Shown here: piece by piece, positions 1 through 10,583 of the stretch
Numbering within the stretch: the first letter of the stretch is position 1
How the letters are laid out: every line of letters begins with the position of its first letter
Source of the DNA: Saprospiraceae bacterium
GTDB lineage: Bacteria > Bacteroidota > Bacteroidia > Chitinophagales > Saprospiraceae
DNA length: 36,201 bases
Assembly: GCA_028284395.1 (NCBI GenBank)
Contig: JANQRV010000081.1
Span: 1 to 36,201 of the forward strand
Direction: 5' to 3'
Made by a program: the position numbers and the translations under genes
Notes under the pieces: generated by a model
Seen by the model: only the letters and a program-made list of their open reading frames with translations
Database searches by the model: none
What the model was told of the DNA's origin: nothing

Positions 1-3000
1 ATTCCCAGCCTGGGATGCGCTCACTACGACAGTACCCGGAGCTCCCGAAAGGGTGATGGTATTTCCATTAATGGAACCAGGGCCCGAAACAACTTCAAAG
101 CTTACCGGCAAACCGGAACTTGCGGTGGCGGCAACCTCAAATGGGCCGTCGGTCGTCAAGCGGTCCACCAGCGCCGGAAAAGTAATGGTTTGGCTGCTCG
201 GCACAGGTGCATTTTGACACCCCATGACCTCTACTTCGGCCAACTGCAAAAAGTTATTGTCCGAAAGTTGGATCCGGATGTATTGGCCGGTACGATTCAA
301 ACTGATGTCGGTTTCCCGGCCCGGGATGCCCGGAAAGTGGAAATCACTGACACCCGATTGATTAATGGTCGACTGCAAATCCTGTGCGTCAAAAGCATCG
401 TCAGAAACGAGTACATGGAAGTCGGCTAAGCGCGCAGAACAACAGTCGGATCGATTCCAAATCTTTATTGAAGACAATTCATGAACACTTCCCAGGTCCA
501 CCTCCCACCAAGCATTTTGATCGGAAAGGGTATGGGTCATAGCATTGCCCGCATCGTCTCCATTATTGTCTCCATCCACTGCATTTTCCGGGCCAAAGCT
601 AAAAGCACTTGGATAAGTCGAAGATTGAGAAGCGGATTTTCCCAAAGCCACGTTTTGCAATCCGCTGCAGCCTCCTTCGGCGTCCGTAAACAAATGGTTG
701 TTGGGAATAATTTGCTTGGATACATTTGGCCCTGACCACGACAATTGAGCAACTGCACCGCCGCCGTTTTCAAAATACTCCATTTTGACCGGTACTCTTT
801 GTCCGGCAGTCATCGAAAGAATGGCGGAGACTTCCGTTGGCGCCTGGTTAATCCATTGGTCGATGATCAACTGGTCGTTCACCCACAGCCGAACGCCGTC
901 GTCCGTACGGGTATAGAAGGTATAAGCTCCACTGGTGGGTGCCTCCAGGTAACCCGTCCACCGCGCAGAAAAGGTGTTCACCGCAATGGAAGGATCGGGC
1001 GAACCGGTGCCCCAATTAAAATCAATGATATTGTCTACGCCAGTGACTGTTGGGCCGGTAAAATCGATGTTGTCGTAGTAAACCACCTGCAAACCACGAT
1101 CTTCAAAGTTCAAATTGGGATCCAAACTTAGGATCCAGTCGGCAATCAATTGTGCTCCCTCCTCATCGATCAGACTTTTGGCCAATGGAGGCATCATAAT
1201 CGTGGGGTCGGTGCTGTGCAAACGTTGATAGAGAACAGATTTTGTCAGATCAGCAGGAGCAATGATCCTTTCTCCGGTGATCCCTAACGATTCGTTGAGT
1301 TGCGCCGAAAAATAATTGGATGCCTCGAGTGGAGTCGAAAGTCGTGCATCGAAAACCGCCCGATTGCCGGTCTGGGGCCGGTGGCAATAACCACAATTGA
1401 GATCCAGGTAAGAACGGGCTCTAAATTCCAGAGAGGCATTCGGGTCATCTTTGGCAACTGCAGTCAATAGATTTGCAGCCGATGCATCGGTAATATTGGC
1501 ATTTAAAATTCCCAGGTGACTGAGGGTGACCAACTGATTGGCATTGATATTCGTTGCCGGATAAGTAATGTTCTTATTCAAATAACGAGTACGGGGCCCT
1601 AGAGTTCCTCCCAGGGCATCATTGTGGCAGGTCAAACATTCCGTAGGGCTGGGATAATGCCACGTTTGAGTTACGGGCCCACCAGCAGAATTTACCACGA
1701 TGTCTTCGTCCAATCCGGTAGTCAAAAGATCTGCATCAGATCCATCGGCACGCCACTTATAGGTTGCGAAATAGAAACGACCATCCTGATCCCGCACGGA
1801 AAAACGGGTTTCTAGTCGCTTGGTAATATTCGGGTTATTTTCATCAATAGGCAATTCAAAATGCTTGATTAAGACCGCACCAATCGGAAATTGCCATTCT
1901 CCTTCTTCCGAATACATGATTTGTTCAGCGGCGGTATCGTGCGTGCCATCATTCGGAATCACCATCCAGCGCCGTTTCAGAGCTCCATCCGACCAAAAGG
2001 GCTCCACCAGGTCATAGGGAATGATGCCAGGATTAGGCGTCAAGGTCGCTAGGTCGGCAAAAGCGCCGGTTTGCGACAAGAGTGGTGGTAGGATATCTCC
2101 CGGTCCGGGAACTTTAAATTTATAGATCTTTACATTATCGCCCTGTTTCAAAATATAGATTTCACCATCGTGGTCTTGCCCAAAAGAAATGATGTCTCGA
2201 GGCGCAAAATTCATCATCAATTCATAAGTTCCCGTTTGGGTATCAACAGCCCACACTTCCTCTCCACTTCCATAATCCCCACAAATGTATTTACCATACA
2301 AGTCGGGCACCGCTGTACCCCGATAGACGTATCCGCCAATGATGGAATTGGCCTCGCTCCGCGGAAAAGCTACCAATGGAAGTGTGTGAGAAGTTCCGGA
2401 ATACAATTGATTTACACAGGTGTTTTTACGGACACTGCCTTCCCAAACTGGCCAGCCGTAGTTTTTCCCTTTTTGTAAAATATTGATCTCCTCATGTACA
2501 TTCGATCCGATTTCACCAATATACATGGTACCGGTCATCGGATCCATTGTCATCCGGTGTGGATTGCGATGCCCAAGTGAGAAATATTCTTCAAATCTGC
2601 CGCCTCCCGGGCTTAGAAACGGATTATCATTGGGAATCCAGTAGCCAACGCCACTGATTTCATCCGGTCCTCTCGGGTCCTGAGGCATGGTATAAATTGG
2701 TGCGTGGCTCCGACTCGGGTCCATGTCGACATCAAGGCGAAGCACACCGCCATCCAGATTGTCTTCCATCCTTTGGGCCGGATTGTGTTCTGCCTGATCA
2801 CCAGTCGTCAGATACAAGAAGCCATCCTGCCCAAAAAGCATTCCACCGCCACGGTGGGTAGAATTGTACAACCGCACCTTAATCATTTCTAACTCTGAAT
2901 CGGGTTTGACCGTGAGTGTACCTTCATTGACCTCCCAACGGGATAAGACCAGATACCCGCCAAACCACTGTGCCTGATCTTCGCAAGGTTGCGGAACCGG

Positions 3001-3489
3001 TGAAGTTGGTTCGTGCCCTCCATTTCCGTCGCGGGTAGCGTAGAACACATAAAAGTAATTGCGCCCCTGAGTCCCTGGCACGCCAAAGTTAGGGTGCATG
3101 GCCATTCCCAAAAAGCCGCCATCCCAAACCAGTCCGACCTGGCTGGAAATATCCAGAAATGGTACTTTTGAAGCAGCATTTTGGTTGTTGTCGAAGTAAT
3201 AAATGACACCGTCTCGTTGTCCCAGGAAAATTACCTCGTCGTTTGGATGCATGGTCCAGGTCAATGGACTATTGAAAGTCAAATTTGGAAAGGCATCTTC
3301 AATCGCAACGCTGGAGGTATTGAGATTAGGTGGAAAATTGTTGTTCAGATAAGGTGCCACTGGCTCCGGCGTATTTAGTCCCGTCCCCATCATAATTGGC
3401 ACGGAAGCCCCCAGGATCAGTAGTACAATAGGCAACAACCATAAAACATGGCGAAACCCCTTCGCATTCCATTTAGTGTTGTTCACGTC
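1..3489 (-). CDS. Exported sugar dehydrogenase-like / diheme cytochrome / PA14 / discoidin / Ig-like protein (3' end outside window)
   Basis: The reading frame is open from a GTG at 3489 to the window edge (1163 codons), so the C-terminus is missing. Domains in order: a hydrophobic N-terminal signal or anchor (about 10-30); a glucose/sorbosone dehydrogenase-type beta-propeller (about 40-470) with GHRNPHR near 306-312 and KNYGWP; a diheme region with heme c motifs CLTCH (618) and CGYCH (699), resembling the HNE_0200-type family (PYDLVEPFWSDG segment); PA14 (about 796-925, with TDDGVRLWVN); an F5/8-type or fucolectin-like domain (about 944-1090, NVALGKSASQSS); and an Ig-like repeat running to the edge. 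No in-frame ATG precedes the signal sequence, so GTG is the likely start. The set suggests a secreted or surface periplasmic oxidase that passes electrons from a sugar-like substrate to heme. A T9SS tail beyond the window is plausible but not visible. Confidence 0.9.
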
Positions 3490-3795
3490 GTCTTGATTAA
3501 AATGAGCAATGATCGTTAATGACTCAGATTGGATTGAATGCGAAAAGAGGGGAATATCCGTATGGAAGGAGGAATGAAATCAGGTAGAAGTGTCTTACAC
3601 GTAAATATAGTTGAATTTTATAAGAATAGAGCATGACGCCCACTTAATTTTGATTTTTGGAAATCAAGGACATTTGCAATCCTGATCTCCAAATAAGAGA
3701 ACTTTTAGAACTTAGCTAAACCCTGGCATAAGAGAGGAAATTTGTACATTCCAGGATTAAAAAATTTGGTAAAATCCTAAAACACTGATTAAGAC
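3490..3795. other. Divergent intergenic region
   Basis: This 306-bp AT-rich spacer lies between two divergently transcribed genes and should hold both promoters. A TAATTTTG (-7-like) box lies at 3645-3652 on the + strand but has no TTTG about 20 bp upstream and is 143 bp from the next start, so I do not call it. I see no RNA gene or hairpin here. Confidence 0.6.
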
Positions 3796-6294
3796 ATGCT
3801 CGAAACAGATTATCTGATTGTAGGGAGTGGCGCTACCGGAATGGCTTTTGCCGACACGCTCTTGTCGGAAACGGACGCACAATTGGTTATTGTAGACCGG
3901 TACGCAAAGCCGGGGGGACATTGGAATGTCGCTTATCCTTTCGTGACCTTGCACCAACCTTCACAGTTTTACGGCGTCAGCTCCATGGAATTAAGCAATG
4001 GACTCAAAGACGAAGTAGGCCTGAACAAAGGGTTGTACGATATGGCCTCCGGGGCGGAAGTCAACGCCTATTTCGACGCGGTAATGCGCCACAAGCTCTT
4101 GCCGACGGGACGTGTACGCTATTTTCCACTTTGTGAGTACAAAGGAGAGAACCGGTTTGAGTCGATCATTACTGGAGAACAATATGAGGTGAGCGTGCGA
4201 AAGAAAACGGTAGATTGTACCTACCTGAAAACATCCGTCCCTGCTACCCATACTCCCAATTTCACGATTGGGGAAGGAGTCTCCTTCATGCCTTTAAATG
4301 ACTTACCACAAGTTGCTTCCCCGCCCCATGGCTTTATCGTAATCGGGGGTGGCAAGACGGGAATCGATGCCTGTCTTTGGTTGCTGGAAAACCAAATCCC
4401 GCCCGAAAAAATCACCTGGATCGTATCCAGAGACGGGTGGTTGATCAACCGGGAGAATGTACAGCCGGCGGAGGAGTTTTTCGAACAGTCTATGGGGGCG
4501 CAGGCCAGCCAAATGGAAGCCATTGCTCAGGCTAGCTCCATCGATAATCTTTTTGCCAGATTGGAAACTGCAGGTGTCTTGCTAAGATTGGACACTACCG
4601 TTCAGCCGCAAATGTTTCATGGTGCAACGGTAAGCCCATTGGAATTAGAGCAATTGCGACGCATCAAAAATGTGGTTCGCATGGGCCGCGTACAAAGCAT
4701 CGAGAAAGACCAAATCCTACTAGCCGAAGGAACAATACCTACTTCGGTCAACCACTTGCACATAGATTGTTCTGCCAGCGCAGTCGGCAATTTCGAAACC
4801 AGGCCCATTTTTGAAGATGGTCTCATTACGCCACAGACCGTCCGGGCTTATCAACCTATTTTCAGTGCCTCTTTAATTGCTTATGTAGAGGCCAATTATC
4901 CCGACAACAAAACCAAAAACAATATTTGCCAGATCGTTCCTCTTCCCAATCACTACACGGACTGGGTTCCAATGACCGCTGCCCAAATGGTCAATCAGAT
5001 CACCTGGTCTCAAGACAAGACGCTGCGACGGTGGATCAGGAATAATCGCCTGGATGGTTTCGGTAAATTGGTTAGTAATGTCGATCGCAATGATGCTGCA
5101 AAGATGGCCATCATGAAGAGATTGCGGGACAATGCCATGCCGGCGATGATGAAGTTGCAACAATTCATCTCAGAACTCAAAGCTCCAAAACAGGAATCAC
5201 TTGATAACCCCCAGCTACAGGTTCGCCGTACTACGTTCTTTCAAAGTCGTCTGGTCGATGTGCCAGCGACTGAGTTTGAACTTGAGGTGGGAGAAATCCT
5301 GGTTAAGATTAACCGTTTTGCCTATTCGGCCAATAACATTACCTATGCCGCAGCGGGTGACATGATTGGTTACTGGCAGTTTTTTCCTCCAATGGGAGAA
5401 AACCCCGAGGGCTGGGGCGTTATTCCGGTATGGGGTTTCGCTGAAGTGATAGCCTCAAAAACGGAAGCCGTGCCCATTGGCGAACGTTTGTTCGGTTATT
5501 TCCCACCCGCCAAGCAATTGAAAATGAAACCGGTAAGGACAACGCAGGTACGATTTATTGATGGGGCGGAACACCGAATCGAATTGCCCTCCGGTTATAA
5601 TGTCTATCGGAGAGTACATCATGAAGTTGGTTACGACCCTGAGCTGGAGCGGGAACAAATGTTACTTTGGCCCTTATATCTAACCGCCTTCCTGATCTGG
5701 GATGCGCTAAAAGAGAATGATTGGTACCAGGCAGAACGGATCCTCATACTCAGCGCTTCCAGCAAGACCAGTATTGGCGTGGCGTACGCCTTGAATGCCG
5801 ATGCCGACGCACCGGAAGTAATTGGTGTCACTTCCGCACGCAATTTAGAAATGGTTCAAGAACTGGGTATTTACGATGATTGTATCACTTATGACGCACT
5901 GGAAGAACTGGATGCCGGCAAACCTACAACGATTGTAGATATGTCCGGAAACACGGAGTTGATGGTCCGTCTGCATCGACATCTGGGAGATCACATGAAG
6001 TTTACCATGAGAGTGGGGTTGACTCACTGGGCAAATGCCCGCCCCCGGGAAGGGATCATCACCGAAAGAAGCGAACTATTTTTCGCTCCGGGACAAGCCC
6101 AAAAGCGCATGAAAGATTGGGGACCAGCAGTTTTTGACCAAAAGACAGCAACCTTTTTACGGGAAACGGCATCAAAGACAGCCCAATGGCTTACTTTTCA
6201 GGAAGTGGATGGTCTGGAAGGCTTAGCGGCCATCCACCCTGCGGTCTGTGAAGGGACCATTGCTCCGAATAAGGGCTTAATTGTGGTACTATGA
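3796..6294 (+). CDS. FAD-dependent oxidoreductase fused to DUF2855
   Basis: This 832-residue protein joins two proteins normally seen apart. Residues 1-460 are a flavoprotein of the FAD/NAD(P)-binding monooxygenase type: an N-terminal dinucleotide fold with GSGATG (10-15), the PGGHW motif (39-43) and a second Rossmann GGGKTG (184-189) for NAD(P). Residues about 475-832 match DUF2855, an uncharacterised family with a medium-chain dehydrogenase-like fold; the SSKTSIG segment and the following LG-YDD region look like its nucleotide-binding half. There is no signal peptide, so it is cytoplasmic. A thiolase starts 94 bp downstream on the same strand, suggesting a shared catabolic or biosynthetic acyl/keto pathway. 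Substrate is unknown. Confidence 0.92.
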   Translation: MLETDYLIVGSGATGMAFADTLLSETDAQLVIVDRYAKPGGHWNVAYPFVTLHQPSQFYGVSSMELSNGLKDEVGLNKGLYDMASGAEVNAYFDAVMRHKLLPTGRVRYFPLCEYKGENRFESIITGEQYEVSVRKKTVDCTYLKTSVPATHTPNFTIGEGVSFMPLNDLPQVASPPHGFIVIGGGKTGIDACLWLLENQIPPEKITWIVSRDGWLINRENVQPAEEFFEQSMGAQASQMEAIAQASSIDNLFARLETAGVLLRLDTTVQPQMFHGATVSPLELEQLRRIKNVVRMGRVQSIEKDQILLAEGTIPTSVNHLHIDCSASAVGNFETRPIFEDGLITPQTVRAYQPIFSASLIAYVEANYPDNKTKNNICQIVPLPNHYTDWVPMTAAQMVNQITWSQDKTLRRWIRNNRLDGFGKLVSNVDRNDAAKMAIMKRLRDNAMPAMMKLQQFISELKAPKQESLDNPQLQVRRTTFFQSRLVDVPATEFELEVGEILVKINRFAYSANNITYAAAGDMIGYWQFFPPMGENPEGWGVIPVWGFAEVIASKTEAVPIGERLFGYFPPAKQLKMKPVRTTQVRFIDGAEHRIELPSGYNVYRRVHHEVGYDPELEREQMLLWPLYLTAFLIWDALKENDWYQAERILILSASSKTSIGVAYALNADADAPEVIGVTSARNLEMVQELGIYDDCITYDALEELDAGKPTTIVDMSGNTELMVRLHRHLGDHMKFTMRVGLTHWANARPREGIITERSELFFAPGQAQKRMKDWGPAVFDQKTATFLRETASKTAQWLTFQEVDGLEGLAAIHPAVCEGTIAPNKGLIVVL

Positions 6295-6388
6295 TCTCGG
6301 AGGTCGGTGGTAAGACTCAACGACAAGATAGTCTAGAATTCGTTGCAGGCAATCCATTCAAATAGAACTTGAACATAAAGAACTCATT

Positions 6389-7597
6389 ATGCAGGCAGCA
6401 TTTATAGTTGACGGTATTCGTACCCCATTTGGAAAATTCTGTGGCACCCTCTCCCCGATTCGGACGGATGACCTGGCAGCCATCCCCATCAGAGCATTGG
6501 TAGAAAAATACAATCACATCCCGGCCGGTGCCTATGACGATGTGATACTGGGTTGTGCCAATCAGGCGGGAGAAGACAATCGAAATGTGGCAAGGATGGC
6601 GTCGTTACTGGCAGGTTTGCCCTGGTCGGTGCCGGGAGAAACCATTAACCGGTTGTGTTCGTCCGGCATGTCTGCAGCCGTTCACGCCAACCGCGCCATC
6701 AAAGCTGGCGACGCAGATTTGGTCATTGCCGGAGGGGTTGAGCACATGACCAGGGGGCCCTGGGTCATTTCCAAGGTCTCAAAGCCATTCGGTCGGGACG
6801 CTCAAATGCATGACAGCAGCTTTGGTTGGCGGTTTATCAACCGGAAAATGCATGATCTCTACGGCACCGATGGTATGGGAATCACCGCTGAAAATCTGGT
6901 TGAAATGTATCAAATCAGTCGGGAAGCACAAGATCAATTCGCCTATTGGTCCCAGATTAAAGCAGCTAAGGCCCAAGTTAATGGTCGACTGGCCAAAGAG
7001 ATCGCTCCCGTTGAAATTCCGCAACGCAAAGCAGCACCCATTCTTTTTGAGCAGGATGAATTCATCAAACCCAATACTACTTTGGAAGTACTTGGGAAGC
7101 TAAGGACAGCCTTTAAAAAAGAGGGAGGGACCGTTACGGCAGGAAATGCCTCAGGATTGAACGACGGTGCAGCTGCCCTTTTGGTCGCCTCGGAAGAAGC
7201 GGTAAAGAAATACAATCTTCAACCGTTGGCACGCATTGTCAGTTCCGGCGTGGTAGGGGTTGAACCTCGCATTATGGGCATCGGCCCGGTTGGCGCCTCC
7301 CAAAAGGCGCTGAAAAAGGCGGGTTGTTCGCTCGCCGATATGGATATCCTGGAGTTCAACGAGGCCTTTGCGGCGCAGGTCTTAGCTTGTACCCGCGAAT
7401 TGGGCGTAGCCGATGACGACCCAAGGATCAACCCCAACGGCGGGGCCATTGCCATTGGCCATCCACTGGGCGTTTCCGGAGCGCGCATTTTACAGACGGC
7501 CGCCATGGAGTTGCAAGAACGGCAGCAGCGATACGCATTGGTTGCTATGTGTGTTGGCGTAGGTCAGGGTTATGCTACCGTTTTGGAACGGGTCTAA
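6389..7597 (+). CDS. Thiolase (acetyl-CoA acyltransferase, 3-oxoadipyl-CoA thiolase-like)
   Basis: Degradative-type thiolase of 402 residues, the usual family length. The acyl-accepting cysteine is C90 (RLCSSGMSA), the catalytic histidine is H358 (GHPLG) and the second cysteine is C388 (CVGVGQG). NEAFAAQ and NPNGGAIAIGHPLG are canonical. The GWRFINRKM segment and the CVGVGQG rather than CxGGG ending resemble PcaF/PaaJ-type 3-oxoadipyl-CoA thiolases more than acetoacetyl-CoA thiolases, but no other aromatic-degradation gene is present, so substrate is left open. It likely shares a transcript with the preceding FAD-DUF2855 gene and ends 9 bp from the convergent protease gene. Confidence 0.93.
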   Translation: MQAAFIVDGIRTPFGKFCGTLSPIRTDDLAAIPIRALVEKYNHIPAGAYDDVILGCANQAGEDNRNVARMASLLAGLPWSVPGETINRLCSSGMSAAVHANRAIKAGDADLVIAGGVEHMTRGPWVISKVSKPFGRDAQMHDSSFGWRFINRKMHDLYGTDGMGITAENLVEMYQISREAQDQFAYWSQIKAAKAQVNGRLAKEIAPVEIPQRKAAPILFEQDEFIKPNTTLEVLGKLRTAFKKEGGTVTAGNASGLNDGAAALLVASEEAVKKYNLQPLARIVSSGVVGVEPRIMGIGPVGASQKALKKAGCSLADMDILEFNEAFAAQVLACTRELGVADDDPRINPNGGAIAIGHPLGVSGARILQTAAMELQERQQRYALVAMCVGVGQGYATVLERV

Positions 7598-7606
7598 TTA
7601 AGCGTT

Positions 7607-10468
7607 TCAATCCGCCACGATAAACCGCCTCGACATTCTACCGGACGCGCCTGCCACAATAATAGTATAGAGGCCTGCTGTGGTTGCACTTAGATCAAGA
7701 GAATGTTCAAAAGTCGCCCGATCAATCATGTGCCTTTCTTCAAAAATGGATTTACCGGTCACATCAAACACCCGGATGAGGTGCTCTCCTTCGAATCCAC
7801 TCAGAGTCAGATGCAGAACGTCTTTTGTCGGATTCGGATGTAATTTCATCTCCACAAGCTCTGTGAATGCTTGGATCGAAGTACTCGGCTCCGTCACCAC
7901 AAAAGTCCTCGATGCACTGTTGGTACACCCATTCCCTGCTTCATAAATGTACTCGATCAAATGTGATCCCACCCCGGCTAGGGTCGGGTCAAAAAAGTCG
8001 CCTACCACCCCGGTTCCCAAATAGATCCCTCCTGCCGGTAGTCCCCGGTTAAGCCTGACCAGTGTATCGGTAATCAGAAATACGGTATCGGTAGTAGCAA
8101 AAACAACACTGGGCAGATCCAGGACCTTCAATTCAATGGTCGTATCTGCCATGCATCCATCGGCATCTTCTGCCGACAAGGCAATGAAACCCCGGTCTGA
8201 CAATTGCAACATTGGAAATACCAAAGTCTCTCCGGCAACTGTATTACTATCCGGTCCGGTCCACTCATACTGCTCCGCTCCGCTGGCTACCAGAACCAGC
8301 GAATCCCCACGACAAAAGGGGGCTTGATCCTCCGGCAGCAACCGAACATCGAGCACAATGTCCTCTGGTCCCGGCACTAAAATTTCCCGAATGATCGAAC
8401 AACCATTTTGATCAGTGATCTTAACCCGATGGAGACCAGTAGTCAGCGCTTCTGCTTCGGGAGTTACCTCTTCATTGTCCCACAAATACTGATAACCCGG
8501 AACGCCCCCCTGCGTTTCCACCAAAGCCCGGCCATCCATGGCACCAAAGCAGGACACGGAATCTACAAAGCTCACACTCGTCGTTAAGGCCGGCGGAGCT
8601 CCAATCTCAACACGGAGCGACAGGGAGTCTCCTAGTCGATCTATTACGAGCACCTCGTGCACACCGGCCGAAAGCTGGGTAGCCGTATCAGTCGTTTCTC
8701 CGTTGTCCCAAAATACATCTACTGGTTTCAGGCCACCGCTTACAGCAACGAACGCCACACCATCGGACGTCTCGAAACAGCTCGCATTAGACTGAGCGAT
8801 CGCCTGGGCAGCAAGAAGCTGGACCTCACCTACCAATTCTACCGAATAGTCCTCCACTTCCCGAAAACCTTCTGCCAAACATGGACCGGTAAGACCGTCG
8901 ACCGACATCGAAATACGCATTCTGGTCTTACCGCTCCTCGTCGAAGAAACCGTAAAAACGTCCCGGGTGATTTCTTTGTTGGTCGCAGTTTTCTCGTAGA
9001 CCAATTCGGATGTTTCCTCAAATTGCCCATTCAGGTTCAAGTCGACCCAGATTTGCCAGATAACTTCAACGGTCTCCGCCTCATCCGTTCCTGGCTCCAA
9101 GACAATAGCATTGGGTCTGCTGCCAGCCAATATGACTTCTGAAAAAGCATCCAGATCTTGAAAGTTGCTGTAACCAAGGTCCGAGCCAGAATGATTTTCC
9201 GCTTCGTTAACCCCAATTTTCTCAATCCAGTTATCCCATGCCAAACCATAGGAGTAGCAATAGGTGTCGCCACAGCCCTCCGTTTTGATTTCGCGCACGG
9301 GCGACCATCTACTGGGGCCTCCATCACAATTGGATCTGACCTGGAACTCATAGGTGGTACAGGGAAGCGCACGCCCCAGAAGAAAGTTTCTTGATTCCCA
9401 GGTGGGTCGATTGATCCAATCGGCATCGCCCTGCTTTCGATAGCGCAGGGAATACTCAGATACATTGGTTAAGTTGCGCCAGGTCATATGAAAACTCGAA
9501 TAGTCTGAAGATCGCAACGTGGGCAACGGAGCAGTACAATCACTGCTACACGCCAGGTAATAGCGGTAATTATCATAGAAGAATGCCATTCTGGCGTACT
9601 GATCAGCAGACAAGAAATCCTGACATTTCTTAAAGGAATACGACATGATATTTCTTACATTAGGCTGGTAAAGCTGTCCGTTGGCATCGGTTAAATCTCC
9701 TTTATAGTTGCAGGAACCGTCCACCAATGACTCTTCACAATCCACTCCCGATAGTCCTGGATCAGCCGGTGTATCACAAAGATCGTCGCCAGTCGTGCTG
9801 CAATTGCTCCCATCCACCAATTCATCCGTCTGTTGTCCACAATTAAATTTGCCATGGGTGTGGTACAGACCAAAATAATGGCCAAATTCATGGATCATCG
9901 TCGAAGCATTGTCACCATGGATGATACAAGATTGCTCTACGGTAATGATATCCGAAAAGTAGGAGCTCCAAGGGAAATAAGTGTATCCACAAATGGGCCT
10001 GCCACTGGAGCTACTCGTTAATTTTAAGGGCAGAACGAGATTGATGTGCCCGGGAGCAGCATAATCGGTTGCGATCACATCATCCTTGCTTAAATCAAAG
10101 TCTGCCAAGTCATCATCGTTGATGTAGTTGATTGGCCCGCAAATGAAAAAATGGACGCCAATGTTCTCAAAGTGTTCATTCACCTGGCCGATGGCAACAT
10201 TCAGGTCGTCCATGACAAAATCACTTTGTCCATTGGAGCTTTGGATGACGTGTACCTTGATGGGTAAGGAGTCCAGGGCTGAGTTTCTGAGGTGAACCGG
10301 CCATTTATATTGTTTGATAAAAGTCTGCGTTTGCTCGGCGAGGTTTAGTTTTTTGTAGTTTGCTGCATGCGCTTCCGTCATTTCGCAGGACGGCGGAGTC
10401 TTGCTTTCTTGGGCGTTTCCTAATGCCATACAGCAGAGCAATAGGTAGGCCAGGATCATTGGTTTCAT
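7607..10468 (-). CDS. T9SS-exported M43 (pappalysin/cytophagalysin-like) metalloprotease
   Basis: Secreted zinc protease of 953 residues. The chosen ATG at 10468 gives a clean signal peptide (MKPMILAYLLLCCMALGNAQ); the frame stays open to 10669 but that would overlap the upstream gene and bury the signal. The zinc site HEFGHYFGLYH is at 193-203 and a Met-turn NIMSYS at about 273-278, as in M43 metzincins. Then come a fibronectin III-like region (about 310-400), a GEVED-type domain (about 440-545, ending EVEDYSVEL), two SprB-like cysteine/aspartate-rich repeats (about 565-710), an Ig/PKD-like part and a C-terminal T9SS type A sorting domain (about 880-953; LHPNPTKDVLHL, GLYTIIV). It is the last gene of a four-gene minus-strand block, 115 bp after its neighbour. 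It is probably exported across the outer membrane and anchored or released. Confidence 0.94.
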   Translation of the reverse strand: MKPMILAYLLLCCMALGNAQESKTPPSCEMTEAHAANYKKLNLAEQTQTFIKQYKWPVHLRNSALDSLPIKVHVIQSSNGQSDFVMDDLNVAIGQVNEHFENIGVHFFICGPINYINDDDLADFDLSKDDVIATDYAAPGHINLVLPLKLTSSSSGRPICGYTYFPWSSYFSDIITVEQSCIIHGDNASTMIHEFGHYFGLYHTHGKFNCGQQTDELVDGSNCSTTGDDLCDTPADPGLSGVDCEESLVDGSCNYKGDLTDANGQLYQPNVRNIMSYSFKKCQDFLSADQYARMAFFYDNYRYYLACSSDCTAPLPTLRSSDYSSFHMTWRNLTNVSEYSLRYRKQGDADWINRPTWESRNFLLGRALPCTTYEFQVRSNCDGGPSRWSPVREIKTEGCGDTYCYSYGLAWDNWIEKIGVNEAENHSGSDLGYSNFQDLDAFSEVILAGSRPNAIVLEPGTDEAETVEVIWQIWVDLNLNGQFEETSELVYEKTATNKEITRDVFTVSSTRSGKTRMRISMSVDGLTGPCLAEGFREVEDYSVELVGEVQLLAAQAIAQSNASCFETSDGVAFVAVSGGLKPVDVFWDNGETTDTATQLSAGVHEVLVIDRLGDSLSLRVEIGAPPALTTSVSFVDSVSCFGAMDGRALVETQGGVPGYQYLWDNEEVTPEAEALTTGLHRVKITDQNGCSIIREILVPGPEDIVLDVRLLPEDQAPFCRGDSLVLVASGAEQYEWTGPDSNTVAGETLVFPMLQLSDRGFIALSAEDADGCMADTTIELKVLDLPSVVFATTDTVFLITDTLVRLNRGLPAGGIYLGTGVVGDFFDPTLAGVGSHLIEYIYEAGNGCTNSASRTFVVTEPSTSIQAFTELVEMKLHPNPTKDVLHLTLSGFEGEHLIRVFDVTGKSIFEERHMIDRATFEHSLDLSATTAGLYTIIVAGASGRMSRRFIVAD

Positions 10469-10583
10469 GGACAATATTTTTCTGAGGTTTGTCCACTCAA
10501 AATAAGGAAATATTGACTTTTTATTTAATACTTTATGAAATAAATAGAGCAATACACATATAGATAGCAAGATTACGTCATCA

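Noticed and set aside
1..3378. Plus-strand frames of 60-130 codons opposite the large exported oxidase gene
   Set aside because: The minus frame is open over the full 3489 bp with consistent domain signatures; the plus frames are its shadows.
3645..3652. TAATTTTG box upstream of the FAD-DUF2855 gene
   Set aside because: No TTTG about 20 bp upstream and 143 bp from the start codon.
7680..9394. Several plus-strand frames of 60-160 codons inside the metalloprotease gene
   Set aside because: They are antisense shadows of a long gene with clear domains and have no protein-like features.
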